DNA of 64,000 bases from Nitrospira sp. (lineage in GTDB: Bacteria; Nitrospirota; Nitrospiria; Nitrospirales; Nitrospiraceae): positions 806,001 to 870,000 of the forward strand of contig JARFXP010000002.1 of NCBI GenBank assembly GCA_029194675.1, written 5' to 3'. A program made the translations under genes and the position numbers. The notes beneath the pieces are model-generated. The model had not been told where the DNA came from. It was given only the letters and a program-made list of their open reading frames with translations, and searched no databases. Shown one piece after another: positions 17,248-25,190 of this stretch (position 1 is its first letter; each line of letters begins with the position of its first letter).

Positions 17248-17641
17248 GATTCATGGGAGCGCTTCGTCCCGGCTTCCAACGTCTCTTTAGTGAAACAAAT
17301 CTCATCTCTCGAACACACCTCGTAAAACACCTAGCAGGACAAACCGAACACATCTGTCGTGCCGGGTGCAACGACGAGATGGAAACGGAGCATCAGGTGG
17401 AGGCCAACGATCTGGACGGGTTGCCGGGAGGTCGGATCTATTCAGCTGCATCATGCACAGTGCAAGGTCCAACCCCACTTCTATTTCCGACTTCACTGCT
17501 GTTTCGAATAAGGCCTGTCATCCGAGTCACTAGATGTATCCCGTCGGTGGTCCCGCTTGAAAAGAAGGGCGGCCTTCAGTAGATTCCTTTCATGAGCTGC
17601 GATCGACCTGTTCAAGCGAGCACATCATCGCGGAGCAGGGT
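17248..17641. other. Intergenic region, no gene seen
   Basis: 394 bp between the glycosylase and the lipoprotein pair, which are divergent. Open frames here lack ribosome sites and protein-like composition. At 17453-17470 is a degenerate copy of a short motif (ATGCAC..T.CAAG.TC) that occurs twice more at 19870 and 20128. Confidence 0.5.
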
Positions 17642-18331
17642 GTGGGTTGCTTGATCGTGCCAAGATTCAGGGAATCCATCCTCTGTGCGGTCGTCGCTTC
17701 CTCGCTTCTGTTCGGTTGCGCGCTGCCCCGCGAGCCGACCCGCACATCCAGGACCGCTATAGAGCAGTTGCTTCTGAGTCAGGCCATCACACGGAGTCTG
17801 AAGCATCTCTCGATTCCGGTACCTTCGGGGCAGCCGGTTGTGGTAGAGATAGCCGGCTTCCCCCAGGATCGGTCGCTCCTACAGGCGTCGTTTGTCACAC
17901 CTCAAATCATCAGCCCCATCACTCCACCGGCGCCGCCGGTCATTCGCCATGAGGCCTCCGATCTGCCTGTCGTACAGGGCAAGATTGAGGCTCGCCTGGG
18001 GGAATTGGGCTTCCCCTTGCGCATACGTGGTGAGGAGGCCCGGTACCGCTTTCGCGTCGTCGTAGAAGCGCTGGGGACGGAACAGGGAAGTTTTTTTTTC
18101 GGCATGCCGCCGGTTCAGAGTGTCCTCATCCCCTTTGCTCTACCGCAGATCACCGTATATGATGAACAGCGGCAACAGGCTTACGCCCGTTTCACGATAG
18201 ATGTATATGATACCCGGACTGGGGAACTGGTTCGATCGACCGCATGGTATGAGGGGTCGGCATACTATAATCAATACACGGTCTTATTCTTCTTCTCATT
18301 CAAGTGGTCGGATTTGGTTGCAACGCCATGA
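17642..18331 (+). CDS. Predicted lipoprotein, function unknown
   Basis: 229 residues from a GTG start behind GGAGCAGG. A signal peptide ends in the lipobox SLLFGC near residue 26, predicting lipid attachment at that cysteine. The mature part has a proline-rich stretch, PQIISPITPPAPPV, and a C-terminal domain with RVVVEALGTEQGSFFFG and YARFTIDVYDTRTGELV that looks like an outer-membrane assembly-type lipoprotein. I do not recognise a named family. Its stop overlaps the start of the next lipoprotein gene (ATGA), so the two are probably translated together and may act as a pair in the envelope. Confidence 0.75.
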   Translation: MGCLIVPRFRESILCAVVASSLLFGCALPREPTRTSRTAIEQLLLSQAITRSLKHLSIPVPSGQPVVVEIAGFPQDRSLLQASFVTPQIISPITPPAPPVIRHEASDLPVVQGKIEARLGELGFPLRIRGEEARYRFRVVVEALGTEQGSFFFGMPPVQSVLIPFALPQITVYDEQRQQAYARFTIDVYDTRTGELVRSTAWYEGSAYYNQYTVLFFFSFKWSDLVATP

Positions 18332-18930
18332 ACCATCTCTTCCTGTGCCTGACGGCTTTCCGAACCGTCGCACCAAATATGCTCGTGCGGGTGCGATGGA
18401 CTCTCTTGCTGATCGTCGGGCTTCTCTCGTCGGGCTGCGTCGGGGACCTCAATCACATCTATACCGCCGGCTCCTTCCGAGCTATTCCTGGAGAAGCCAC
18501 GAGCGTGTTCGTGTGGGCGGAAGATCCTACCGTGCGTAAGGCGGTGCAAACATGGTTGCGGGGCCATAAGTTGATCATCCTGGATGCGACATCCCCTCGA
18601 CAAGAGGCGGAATCATGTGCAGGTTGTGAACGAACGGCCGCGTTGTCCCAAGCCAGGTCATTGAAAGCGGAACAGGTCGTGCTCGCATACTCATCGCGGA
18701 AGAAAGATATGGAACAATTGACGGTCTCCGTACAGAGTCTGTTCGTCCAGGATGAAGAAGATGCATGGAGCGGCATGGCGCGAGGGGATGTTCCCGCGGA
18801 TGCCTCCGGCGAGCTCTTGCAGGCGAATCTCAGGCTTCTGGCTTGCCACGCGCTCGCGACAGTATGGAGATATCGCCCTGCCGGGTATTTGAGCGACGCT
18901 TCGAAAGACTACTGCTATTTTCATCTTTGA
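18328..18930 (+). CDS. Predicted lipoprotein, coupled to the previous gene
   Basis: About 200 residues. ATG at 18328 is preferred over the upstream GTG because it forms the classic ATGA overlap with the preceding stop. The N-terminal hydrophobic run LLLIVGLLSSGC is a lipobox. The mature region holds VFVWAEDPTVRKAVQTWL and a CAGC pair, and ends with LRLLACHALATVWRYRP. No family is recognised. The cysteines beyond the lipobox could form disulfides after export. With its partner it forms a two-gene envelope operon ending just before a palindromic repeat. Confidence 0.72.
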   Translation: MNHLFLCLTAFRTVAPNMLVRVRWTLLLIVGLLSSGCVGDLNHIYTAGSFRAIPGEATSVFVWAEDPTVRKAVQTWLRGHKLIILDATSPRQEAESCAGCERTAALSQARSLKAEQVVLAYSSRKKDMEQLTVSVQSLFVQDEEDAWSGMARGDVPADASGELLQANLRLLACHALATVWRYRPAGYLSDASKDYCYFHL

Positions 18931-18943
18931 ATCCTTGGCCACG

Positions 18944-19111
18944 GTCTCTAACAGGCTGCGGTGATTCGATGTGTGTGCTTCGAGAGGCCTGTCCTGGGTC
19001 AGTCGAAGGGCTCAGCACGAACGGAAAACCTGAACATATTCAATGACCGATTCGTTCGTCCTGAGGCTCTCGAAGGATGAACGGAGGGTGTTTCCGCAAC
19101 CTGCTAGAGAC
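18944..19111. repeat. Palindromic MITE-like element with 18-bp terminal repeats
   Basis: A 168-bp element. The left end GTCTCTAACAGGCTGCGG (18944-18961) and the inverse of the right end GTCTCTAGCAGGTTGCGG (19094-19111) differ at two of 18 positions. Inside are the partly complementary segments CTTCGAGAGGCCTGTCCTG and CGTCCTGAGGCTCTCGAAGG, so the RNA would fold into a long hairpin. No protein is encoded. The right end contains the stop codon of the adjacent toxin frame, which places the insertion at the gene's 3' edge. Confidence 0.65.
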
Positions 19112-19437
19112 CCAGCCAAAGTCGCAAGGCTCTGTCGAGAGCGGCCTGGTCAGCAGCAGCGAGTCGGCCAAAACGGCGATTGATGCGTCCCTTATCCAGC
19201 GTAAACAATCCGCGTTTGACTACGCTTGGAAAGAGGAGGCCAGCGTTTTTCCAAATCAGCCAAGGTGAATTCGCCCAATTGTAGATGCTCAAGCTGCGAG
19301 GTCAGCCGAGGAGCAAGAGATCTACGGACGGGTGCGCTGACAACAACTGCCGGCCGTTGTTTCACCCCTGTGAGATCCGAAAACGGCAAGATGGCCAAGA
19401 CGACATCGCCTCGGTCATAGCTTGTCATACTCGGCAT
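19104..19437 (-). pseudogene. MazF/PemK-type toxin with a homopolymer frameshift
   Basis: MazF toxins cut mRNA at short sequences. The N-terminal frame (MTSYDRGDVVLAILPFSD, KQRPAVVVSAP, then LGEFTLADLEK) continues in another frame as NAGLLFPSVVKRGLFTLD and FGRLAAADQAALDRALRLW. The join falls in a run of five A (19246-19250 on the plus strand reads TTTTT). Four A would restore one protein of about 110 residues, the normal family length. The start overlaps the end of the antitoxin gene, the usual antitoxin-first order. The break inactivates the toxin as sequenced but is also the kind of indel produced by long-read error or slippage. The stop lies inside the palindromic element. Confidence 0.78.
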
Positions 19438-19621
19438 CGAGCGGGTTGTTCCAAATCTTCGTTAAGCTGGGTAAGGAAGCAAGGAACGTGTCGGTCCTGA
19501 GAACGGTTAGTTCTTCTTGGGAATCCGGAATCACGACTTCAACTGGCGTGTTAGCCGAAAGCGACACCGGCTCATCCAGGACAACCTTCTCTCCATCATA
19601 GTGCGCCTGGATATGTCTCAT
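19415..19621 (-). CDS. Antitoxin of the MazF-like module
   Basis: 68 residues: MRHIQAHYDGEKVVLDEPVS at the N-terminus, then LSANTPVEVVIPDS, a short beta-rich start found in small antitoxins that precede MazF/PemK-like toxins or PIN toxins. The tail LPSLTKIWNNPLDAEYDKL would be the toxin-binding part. The end overlaps the toxin start by about 20 bases. It is intact while its toxin is frameshifted, a state in which the module is harmless and can drift. Operators for autoregulation would lie just upstream, but I saw no clear palindrome. Confidence 0.7.
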   Translation of the reverse strand: MRHIQAHYDGEKVVLDEPVSLSANTPVEVVIPDSQEELTVLRTDTFLASLPSLTKIWNNPLDAEYDKL

Positions 19622-20322
19622 GGTTGTTCCTATTCCTTGACACGAGCAGCTTTCGTTGAATGAATTCTATTGGTGCTCAAGAAGCCTGTCAACTCAGCTC
19701 GTTTTGTCGGAGTGGATCGGTTTGCAGAATGAGAGGGGAGGCCGTGATGTGTGTAGTCGAGCCGATGGCCGTCATTGGATGGCGAATAGTGAGGGTAGTG
19801 GCTGATGAGGACTCAGCTCGCGGCAGCTGCGAGGGTGTTGGACGGATACCCGAACACCGTAGCTGTGCTATGCACGGTACAAGATCTGACCCTTATGTCT
19901 TCCTTTTCTGGGCGCTCACCGGGACAGGGCCGCCTCACGTCTCGGCGGCGTTCACAAACGTGACGCGCTTATTCAGTGCGTCGTGAACCTCGTGCCCGTG
20001 CGCAAACCTGACGCTCCTTACTCGACGGGTCGCGCACCTCATTATTCTTCGCGCCGTGGACCTCGCTTGGCGACTGCGCGATTTGCGACGAACCGTCGTG
20101 AATGATGCGCGTTAAGTTTGAACTGTCATGCACGATACAAGATCTATTTCGCTACTCGGTTGTGGCATGGCGTCAACGCTCCACTCTTGACAGGATTCTA
20201 TTTGTAGAAGAGACTCCGAGTACATTTTCCCTGTCACTTTTGCAGGCCATATGGTTTTCATGTGGGGTGCCGTAGGGATGCAACATCTCGGTGATACAAA
20301 TCCTGAAGATGGAGACGTAACT
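19622..20322. other. Gene-poor stretch with short repeats
   Basis: About 700 bp with no gene I can support; the longest frame (19660-19986) has no ribosome site and odd composition. Two near-identical 18-base motifs, ATGCACGGTACAAGATCT (19870) and ATGCACGATACAAGATCT (20128), flank about 200 bp of GC-rich DNA holding three loose copies of a CGTGAACCTC-like phrase (19982, 20031, 20054). This looks like debris of mobile or palindromic elements next to the TIR gene. Confidence 0.5.
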
Positions 20323-21852
20323 ATGGCGGTCTTTATTTGTTGGTCTCGTGATCCGAGCGAGCAGTTGGCTAAGGCCGTCAAGAAGCTTATCGAAGCGGCG
20401 TTAAAGTTGGAGAAAGACAAAGACAAGGGTGTCTTCATATCGGGCGGCATCGAAAAAGGTGTCACCTGGTTTGAGTCCGTTGTCAAGCACTTGAAAAGTT
20501 CGAAGGCCGGAATCGTGTGTCTGACACCGGTCAACCTGCAGAGTGCATGGCTGCACTTCGAATCCGGGGCCCTGGCCATGGCAGGATTCCGAAAGCGCAA
20601 GCTGTTCACGCTGCTTCACGGTGTGACGGGCGCCGAGCTCGAAGGTCCACTCAGCGCCTATCAAGCGACTGGCACAAATCGGCCGGAAATGACGGCCCTC
20701 GTTAGGTCGGTTGCGAAGGTCATCCGTAAATCGTTCAAAAACATCAATGACACCGATTGGAAAAAATTCGAAGCGGACCTGGCCAAGTGTACCGTGAAGG
20801 CGCGCGACCTCATTCCCGGCCTCGAAACATTATTTCAACGAAGAACTTTCAATGAGCCGGTACAGCGTTGCACCGATCAGGCATGGCTCGCTCGATACGA
20901 AGGTGCACGACTCACGCGCGAGCGGCTTCTGGTCGAACTGCCCCGCGTCCGGGCTGTATGTCCATCAGACGAGCGTGGTCTGTTCAATATGCTGCTCGCG
21001 GAGCTCGATGCATATGCAATGGCGATCAGCACGCTCCTGTTGAGGCACGATCGTTTCAAGCTCGGTGATAACGGCGAGTTGATCATGAAAAAAAAGGGCA
21101 TCCAGGCGTGCTGTGAGGACCGGCGTATGGCCATTAGCAGTCTCTCCAGCCGGCTGCTGTACCCCATTGACGAACCCCAAAGAAAGGAAGAAGCCGTCCG
21201 CTTCATGGCGGCCGAGACGAATGAAGAACGAAAAATGATCATTCATGCACTGGAAGGCTGGATCCGACTCAAACGCGAACCGGTGTACGAGCGTCCTTCG
21301 GGACTGGATGAGGCGTTGAAGGAGTTGACAGGTAATCGCAAGCCGATCGTTTTCCGGCAGAGTTCCTGGGATCTGGACCGGATCTTCTACTATCTCCTGA
21401 TCCAGTACTTTGATTTCTGGGCGCTTCGCTGGAACCCCAAGATGGATGATAAAGAATCGGCCAAGGTGGATGATAAAGAACCGGACAAGAAGGAGAAGTA
21501 CGACTGGTTCTGTGCGGCTCGCGACGTCGAATTGGAAGTCGAGCGCTATCGATCCAAGTCGAAAGGAGGCTCGCTGACGCCGCTGACCTATGCGTTTGTC
21601 GCCCTTCAGGCGCTCAAGCCCGAAGAAGCCCCCGAGGGTAAACCGACTGACGCTATCAAGTCGGCGTTAGAGCTCGTTGAAAAAGAATTTCATGACGACC
21701 TAGAAAAGGATCCAGATGGTCCGATCAATCGGCTGGTGAAAGATATTCGCCAAGCGATGTCCAAGTCGAAGACTTCGATGAGCGCCGCCCCGAACAGGCA
21801 AAGACAAAGAAATAACCGCCTTTCTCGACTCCGGAATCGCAAGAACGACTAG
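20323..21852 (+). CDS. TIR-domain-like protein with large helical C-terminal region
   Basis: 509 residues. ATG 20323 is chosen over an upstream frame because of GGAGACG just before it and because the protein then begins directly with MAVFICWSRDPSEQL. Residues 1-about 130 resemble a bacterial TIR fold: an initial VFICWS strand, KGVFISGGIEKGVTWF, IVCLTPVNLQSAW, and a WxxxE at Trp76-Glu80 in the position of the catalytic NADase glutamate. The rest is mostly helical, unrecognised, with a duplicated charged linker (VDDKESAK/VDDKEPDK near residue 375) and a basic tail. Many bacterial TIR proteins cleave NAD in antiphage defence, but here that is inferred from fold and neighbourhood (toxin-antitoxin genes, transposons). 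No Thoeris ThsA or other known partner is beside it. Confidence 0.62.
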   Translation: MAVFICWSRDPSEQLAKAVKKLIEAALKLEKDKDKGVFISGGIEKGVTWFESVVKHLKSSKAGIVCLTPVNLQSAWLHFESGALAMAGFRKRKLFTLLHGVTGAELEGPLSAYQATGTNRPEMTALVRSVAKVIRKSFKNINDTDWKKFEADLAKCTVKARDLIPGLETLFQRRTFNEPVQRCTDQAWLARYEGARLTRERLLVELPRVRAVCPSDERGLFNMLLAELDAYAMAISTLLLRHDRFKLGDNGELIMKKKGIQACCEDRRMAISSLSSRLLYPIDEPQRKEEAVRFMAAETNEERKMIIHALEGWIRLKREPVYERPSGLDEALKELTGNRKPIVFRQSSWDLDRIFYYLLIQYFDFWALRWNPKMDDKESAKVDDKEPDKKEKYDWFCAARDVELEVERYRSKSKGGSLTPLTYAFVALQALKPEEAPEGKPTDAIKSALELVEKEFHDDLEKDPDGPINRLVKDIRQAMSKSKTSMSAAPNRQRQRNNRLSRLRNRKND

Positions 21853-21853
21853 C

Positions 21854-22209
21854 CTGAATAATTCGTGACTCTGGCAATAAAAAGCCACCGAGGCTCCCAA
21901 CTGTGCTATAGGAGCGGTGTCCAGACGCTTCTACGTACAGTGGAGAGGAGACCCGATGGCGACAGAGTGTATCCCGCAACTGACGTTCGAATTCCATCCC
22001 AAGATGAAGACCGTGGCCCGATTCGATCAGGCTCATGCCAGCACCGATGGGGGCGTGGTGCTGCTCAGGGCCGTGGATGAGCAGCTGCAGCTGACCGAAC
22101 GGTTGGCCGCCTGCCTGCCTGACGGCCGAGACCCGGACAAGATCCGACACGCGATGCGCGAGCTGCTGCAACAACGGGTCTTCGGGCTGGCCTGCGGGTA
22201 TGTGGGAAG
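21854..22209 (+). mobile_element. IS1380-family element, left end only
   Basis: CCTGAATAATTCGTGA at 21854 is an IS1380-type terminal repeat starting right after the TIR gene's stop codon. A transposase frame opens at ATG 21956 behind GGAGAGGAGA and reads MATECIPQLTFEFHP, then ASTDGGVVLLRAVDEQL and KIRHAMRELLQQRVFGLACGY, the family's N-terminus. It stops matching at about 22205, where the IS4-family element begins. The remaining three quarters, including the DDE residues and the right end, are absent from the other side of the inserted element, so the copy is dead. Confidence 0.78.
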
Positions 22210-23642
22210 AGAAAAGGGGACTTTCTCACTCTTGTCCAAAATAAGTTCTCAACAGGCCTCCGGCTTGTGAGTAGGATAGGTTGTTCAACGCACATCCATC
22301 CACGGCGTTCCCGCGCCGTGGCACCCACAAGCCGGAGGTGCAGTATGGTAACCGTCGCCAGTTGCTTTGCGCAAATGCTCGCCCTGATCGATCGCGCGGA
22401 CTTCGCTCGGGCCGTTCGACAGCACGCCGCTGAGCGAGCAGCCAAGGGGTTCAGCTGCTGGGATCACTTGATAGCGATGCTGTTTTGTCAGATGGGTAGT
22501 GCGCACTCACTTCGAGAAATCTGTGGCGGCTTGGCCACCGCCCTTGGCAAACTCGTCCACCTTGGCATCCGTCGGACACCGACTCGGTCCACGCTGGCCT
22601 ATGCCAATGCGCATCGGCCCTGGCAGCTGTACGAGACGCTCTTCTATCAAGTCCTCACCCGTTGCCAAGCCGTCGCGGCCTTGAAGCGCCGCCGGTTCCG
22701 GTTCAAGCACCCCTTGCGCACCCTCGACGCAACGATCATTGAACTCTGTGCCACGGTGTTCGATTGGGCCAGATTCCAGCGGACGAAGGGGGCGATCAAG
22801 CTCCATCTGCAGCTGGATCACCAGGGGTGTTTGCCCTGCTGGGCCCTCGTGACCGACGGCGACACCAACGACGTGCGGATCGCCCAACAGCTCACCTTTG
22901 CGCCAGGCACCATCGTGGTGATCGATCGCGGGTATCTCGACTATGCCCGCTATCATCGTTGGACGGTCGACGAGGTGGGATTTGTCACCCGTCCCCGCAC
23001 CAACATGCTCTACGAAGTGCTGGAGCAACGCTCCGTGCCGACACGCGGACCGGTGCTGGTCGATGAGGTGATCCGTCTCACCAGTTCCCATGCGGCTGAC
23101 CGGTGCTCGGTCCCCCTGCGACAGGTGACGATCTGGGATGAGAGACAGCAGCGGCCGCTACGGTTCCTGACCACTCTCATGCAGCTTGCGGCCAGCACGA
23201 TTGCCGCCATCTATCGGGAGCGCTGGCAGATCGAACTCCTCTTCAAGGCCTTGAAACAGCATCTCCGGATCAAGACGTTTGTGGGCACGAGTGAGAACGC
23301 CGTACAGGTCCAAATCTGGATCGCCCTGCTCGCGATGCTGCTGTTGAAATTTCTGCAGCTGAAGTCCACGTGGCCCTGGAGTCTCTCGAATCTGGCCGCG
23401 TTGCTCCGCTTCAATCTGTTGACCTATCGGGATCTGTGGGACTGGCTCAATGCGCCCTTTGAACGGCCGCTGCTCATACCAGCGCCGCCCCAACAGAGGC
23501 TATTCGCTACCTGATCTTGGACAGCAGACCGGACAACCTGAACTGGATGGGTGACCAGAGACCGTCTCATATGCCGCATTCACGGGGGAAGAACTCGAAA
23601 CAGCCGACTATTTTGGACAGCAGTGGGACATTCTACTTTTCT
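22210..23642 (+). mobile_element. IS4-family insertion sequence, 34-bp inverted repeats
   Basis: The element is 1433 bp. Left end (22210-22243) and the inverse of the right end (23609-23642) both start AGAAAAG and end TGTCCAAAATA, at equal length, with mismatches in the middle. It carries one transposase gene. No matching target duplication is visible at the two edges (GGGAAG on the left, GTAGAT on the right), and the right half of the interrupted IS1380 copy is missing. The right junction was therefore probably rearranged after insertion. Confidence 0.75.
22345..23514 (+). CDS. IS4-family DDE transposase
   Basis: 389 residues, reading from MVTVASCFAQMLALIDRADF, the usual N-terminal (DUF4372-like) start. 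Catalytic residues are all visible: the first Asp in TLDATIIEL, the second in VIDRGYLDYARY, and the IS4 YREK signature YRERWQIELLFKALK holding the Glu. The protein cuts and rejoins DNA at the element ends. Length and motifs are complete, so this copy may be active. The upstream frame to 22267 is ignored because it has no ribosome site and lies between the terminal repeat and the gene. Confidence 0.93.
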   Translation: MVTVASCFAQMLALIDRADFARAVRQHAAERAAKGFSCWDHLIAMLFCQMGSAHSLREICGGLATALGKLVHLGIRRTPTRSTLAYANAHRPWQLYETLFYQVLTRCQAVAALKRRRFRFKHPLRTLDATIIELCATVFDWARFQRTKGAIKLHLQLDHQGCLPCWALVTDGDTNDVRIAQQLTFAPGTIVVIDRGYLDYARYHRWTVDEVGFVTRPRTNMLYEVLEQRSVPTRGPVLVDEVIRLTSSHAADRCSVPLRQVTIWDERQQRPLRFLTTLMQLAASTIAAIYRERWQIELLFKALKQHLRIKTFVGTSENAVQVQIWIALLAMLLLKFLQLKSTWPWSLSNLAALLRFNLLTYRDLWDWLNAPFERPLLIPAPPQQRLFAT

Positions 23643-23678
23643 GTAGATCAGCCCTGCTTCCTCTGCGAGTCTGCTGGC

Positions 23679-24155
23679 ATGCCTCGCACCACCCACCCCT
23701 CGGCAGGTGGTCTCTGCTACCGTGTGATCAATCGTGGGAACGCCCGTGCGGAGGTGTTTCGGAAAGCCGAGGACTATGCGGCGTTTCGCGACCTGCTTAC
23801 GGAGGCGGTAGACCGCGTGCGGATGCGGGTGCTGGCCTATTGCCTGATGCCGAATCATTTTCACCTGGCGCTCTGGCCCCGAGGCGATGGCGATCTCAGC
23901 CGCTTCATGCAATGGCTGCTGACGGCGCAGGTACGGCGCTATCATCGGCACTATCAATCGAGCGGCCATGTCTGGCAGGGCCGCTTCAAGGCCTTGCCCA
24001 TCCAACAGGATGCGCATCTCCTGACAGTGCTGCGGTACATCGAGCGCAATCCGTTGCGAGCTGGGCTGGTCGCACGGGCAGAGGAGTGGCGGTGGTCCAG
24101 TCTGCGGGGACGGGTCGAAACAATGAGGTCGGGAATGATTTATTGGATCATCTGA
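23679..24155 (+). CDS. REP-associated tyrosine transposase (RAYT), possibly C-truncated
   Basis: 158 residues from ATG 23679. Y1-transposase (HUH) motifs: GLCYRVINRGNARAEVF, the metal-binding HxH in LMPNHFHLALWP near residue 67, and QVRRYHRHYQ with the probable catalytic tyrosine, followed by WQGRFKALPIQQD and RYIERNPLRAGLV. RAYTs nick single-stranded DNA and are thought to mobilise REP palindromes. The end, RVETMRSGMIYWII, is unlike family members; the neighbouring frame reads DLLDHLSLATVG, nearer to expectation, so a late frameshift is likely. It sits directly against the right end of the IS4 element. Confidence 0.82.
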   Translation: MPRTTHPSAGGLCYRVINRGNARAEVFRKAEDYAAFRDLLTEAVDRVRMRVLAYCLMPNHFHLALWPRGDGDLSRFMQWLLTAQVRRYHRHYQSSGHVWQGRFKALPIQQDAHLLTVLRYIERNPLRAGLVARAEEWRWSSLRGRVETMRSGMIYWII

Positions 24156-24215
24156 GCCTGGCCACCGTCGGCAGCGCGTCACCTACTTGGTCTCAAGTGA
24201 AGAGCGAGCGCGAGG

Positions 24216-24704
24216 TTATTCCTCGGCGACTTGTCGGAGGATGATCGTATAGAGCTTCTCACTTACAAAGAAGCCGTTGCTCCGCATCGCGTCAAGGAGC
24301 GGTCTGACTGCCGAGAGCAGACCACGTTGTTTTGCAAGGACGAGTAAGCCTAGCAACCCCACAACTCGGCATCCTTCTTGTTCGGCGAGTCGTCGAGCCG
24401 TGGCATCATCCAATACTACGATGGCGTCTGCTCCGATTTCCCGCGCGAGGATGATGGCTTCGGCTTCTCCCAGGCCGACGTGGGTGCGGAGCTGCTGGAC
24501 GAGTGCCTGATTCTCAACCGTTCGGTGTACGATCCAGTCGGCCTGACCAATCTCGATACTTCCGGGACGACCTGCCGCGCGGCTCGCGCTCTCTGCATAG
24601 ACGGCCTCAGGAATGACGATTTGATCAGTCAGTTGACGTAACAAGCCGAGCGAGCCGATCCGAGCTAGTGCAATCAAGGGACTCGCGTCAAGGACGAGAA
24701 TCAC
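24216..24704 (-). CDS. DUF3368 PIN-like toxin
   Basis: 162 residues. MILVLDASPLIALARIG carries the first acidic residue of a PIN fold. GLGEAEAIILARE near residue 97 and VVLDDATARRLA near 115 supply the others, followed by GLLGLLVLAKQRGLL. DUF3368 proteins are predicted Mg-dependent RNases paired with UPF0175 antitoxins, and exactly that gene precedes it with a 4-base ATGA overlap. No break is seen, so the module appears intact. Target RNA is unknown. Confidence 0.87.
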   Translation of the reverse strand: MILVLDASPLIALARIGSLGLLRQLTDQIVIPEAVYAESASRAAGRPGSIEIGQADWIVHRTVENQALVQQLRTHVGLGEAEAIILAREIGADAIVVLDDATARRLAEQEGCRVVGLLGLLVLAKQRGLLSAVRPLLDAMRSNGFFVSEKLYTIILRQVAEE

Positions 24705-24979
24705 GCGGAAGGAGTGGATGGAGGAGCGGCTAATGTCCGCAGATCTTCACGAAGGGTCTCTGCGGAATAGTCAAACCAGGGAATCTGATACTGGGCCAAG
24801 ATGGCCGGGAAATCAGCTAATGAGATCTGGAGAAACTCTGCCGCACGAGCCCGAGAAACTTTTCCTCGGCGGACCAGATCCAAGATAAGGGCGGTCTTTG
24901 CTTCCCGGCGTGCCTCATCTTCTGTCCCGAGCACTTCCAACAATTCCGAGGGGATATCGATGGTGAGTGGCTGTCCCAT
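24701..24979 (-). CDS. UPF0175 antitoxin
   Basis: 92 residues: a beta start MGQPLTIDIPSELLEVLG, an acidic helix REAKTALILDLVRRGKVSRARAAEF, then LQISLADFPAILAQYQIPWFDYS. This is the UPF0175 pattern, a helix-turn-helix-like DNA-binding antitoxin that neutralises the DUF3368 partner and probably represses its own operon. It is the first gene of the pair and overlaps the toxin by four bases. The end (APPSTPSA) is disordered. Confidence 0.85.
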   Translation of the reverse strand: MGQPLTIDIPSELLEVLGTEDEARREAKTALILDLVRRGKVSRARAAEFLQISLADFPAILAQYQIPWFDYSAETLREDLRTLAAPPSTPSA

Positions 24980-25190
24980 GAAGCGAGTCTAGCAGACACT
25001 CTGCCGAAAACCAAGTTTGGTGCCTCGAACGCAGGCCAGAACTTCTGTGGTACACGCCCTCATCAGTGTGCCGTTGCCGGTGAATCTGAACCGTCCCTCG
25101 GCATCGGCGGGCAAGCCGATGAACGCGTCAGACTCCGGCGACGTGCAGGAGTGGCCGCTATCTCTGACGAGCACTGGAGCGGGAACCCAT

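Noticed and set aside
17253..17582. Plus-strand 109-codon frame
   Set aside because: No ribosome site, crosses a degenerate repeat motif, no family features.
19660..19986. Plus-strand 108-codon frame
   Set aside because: Runs over repeat debris, odd composition, no start signal.
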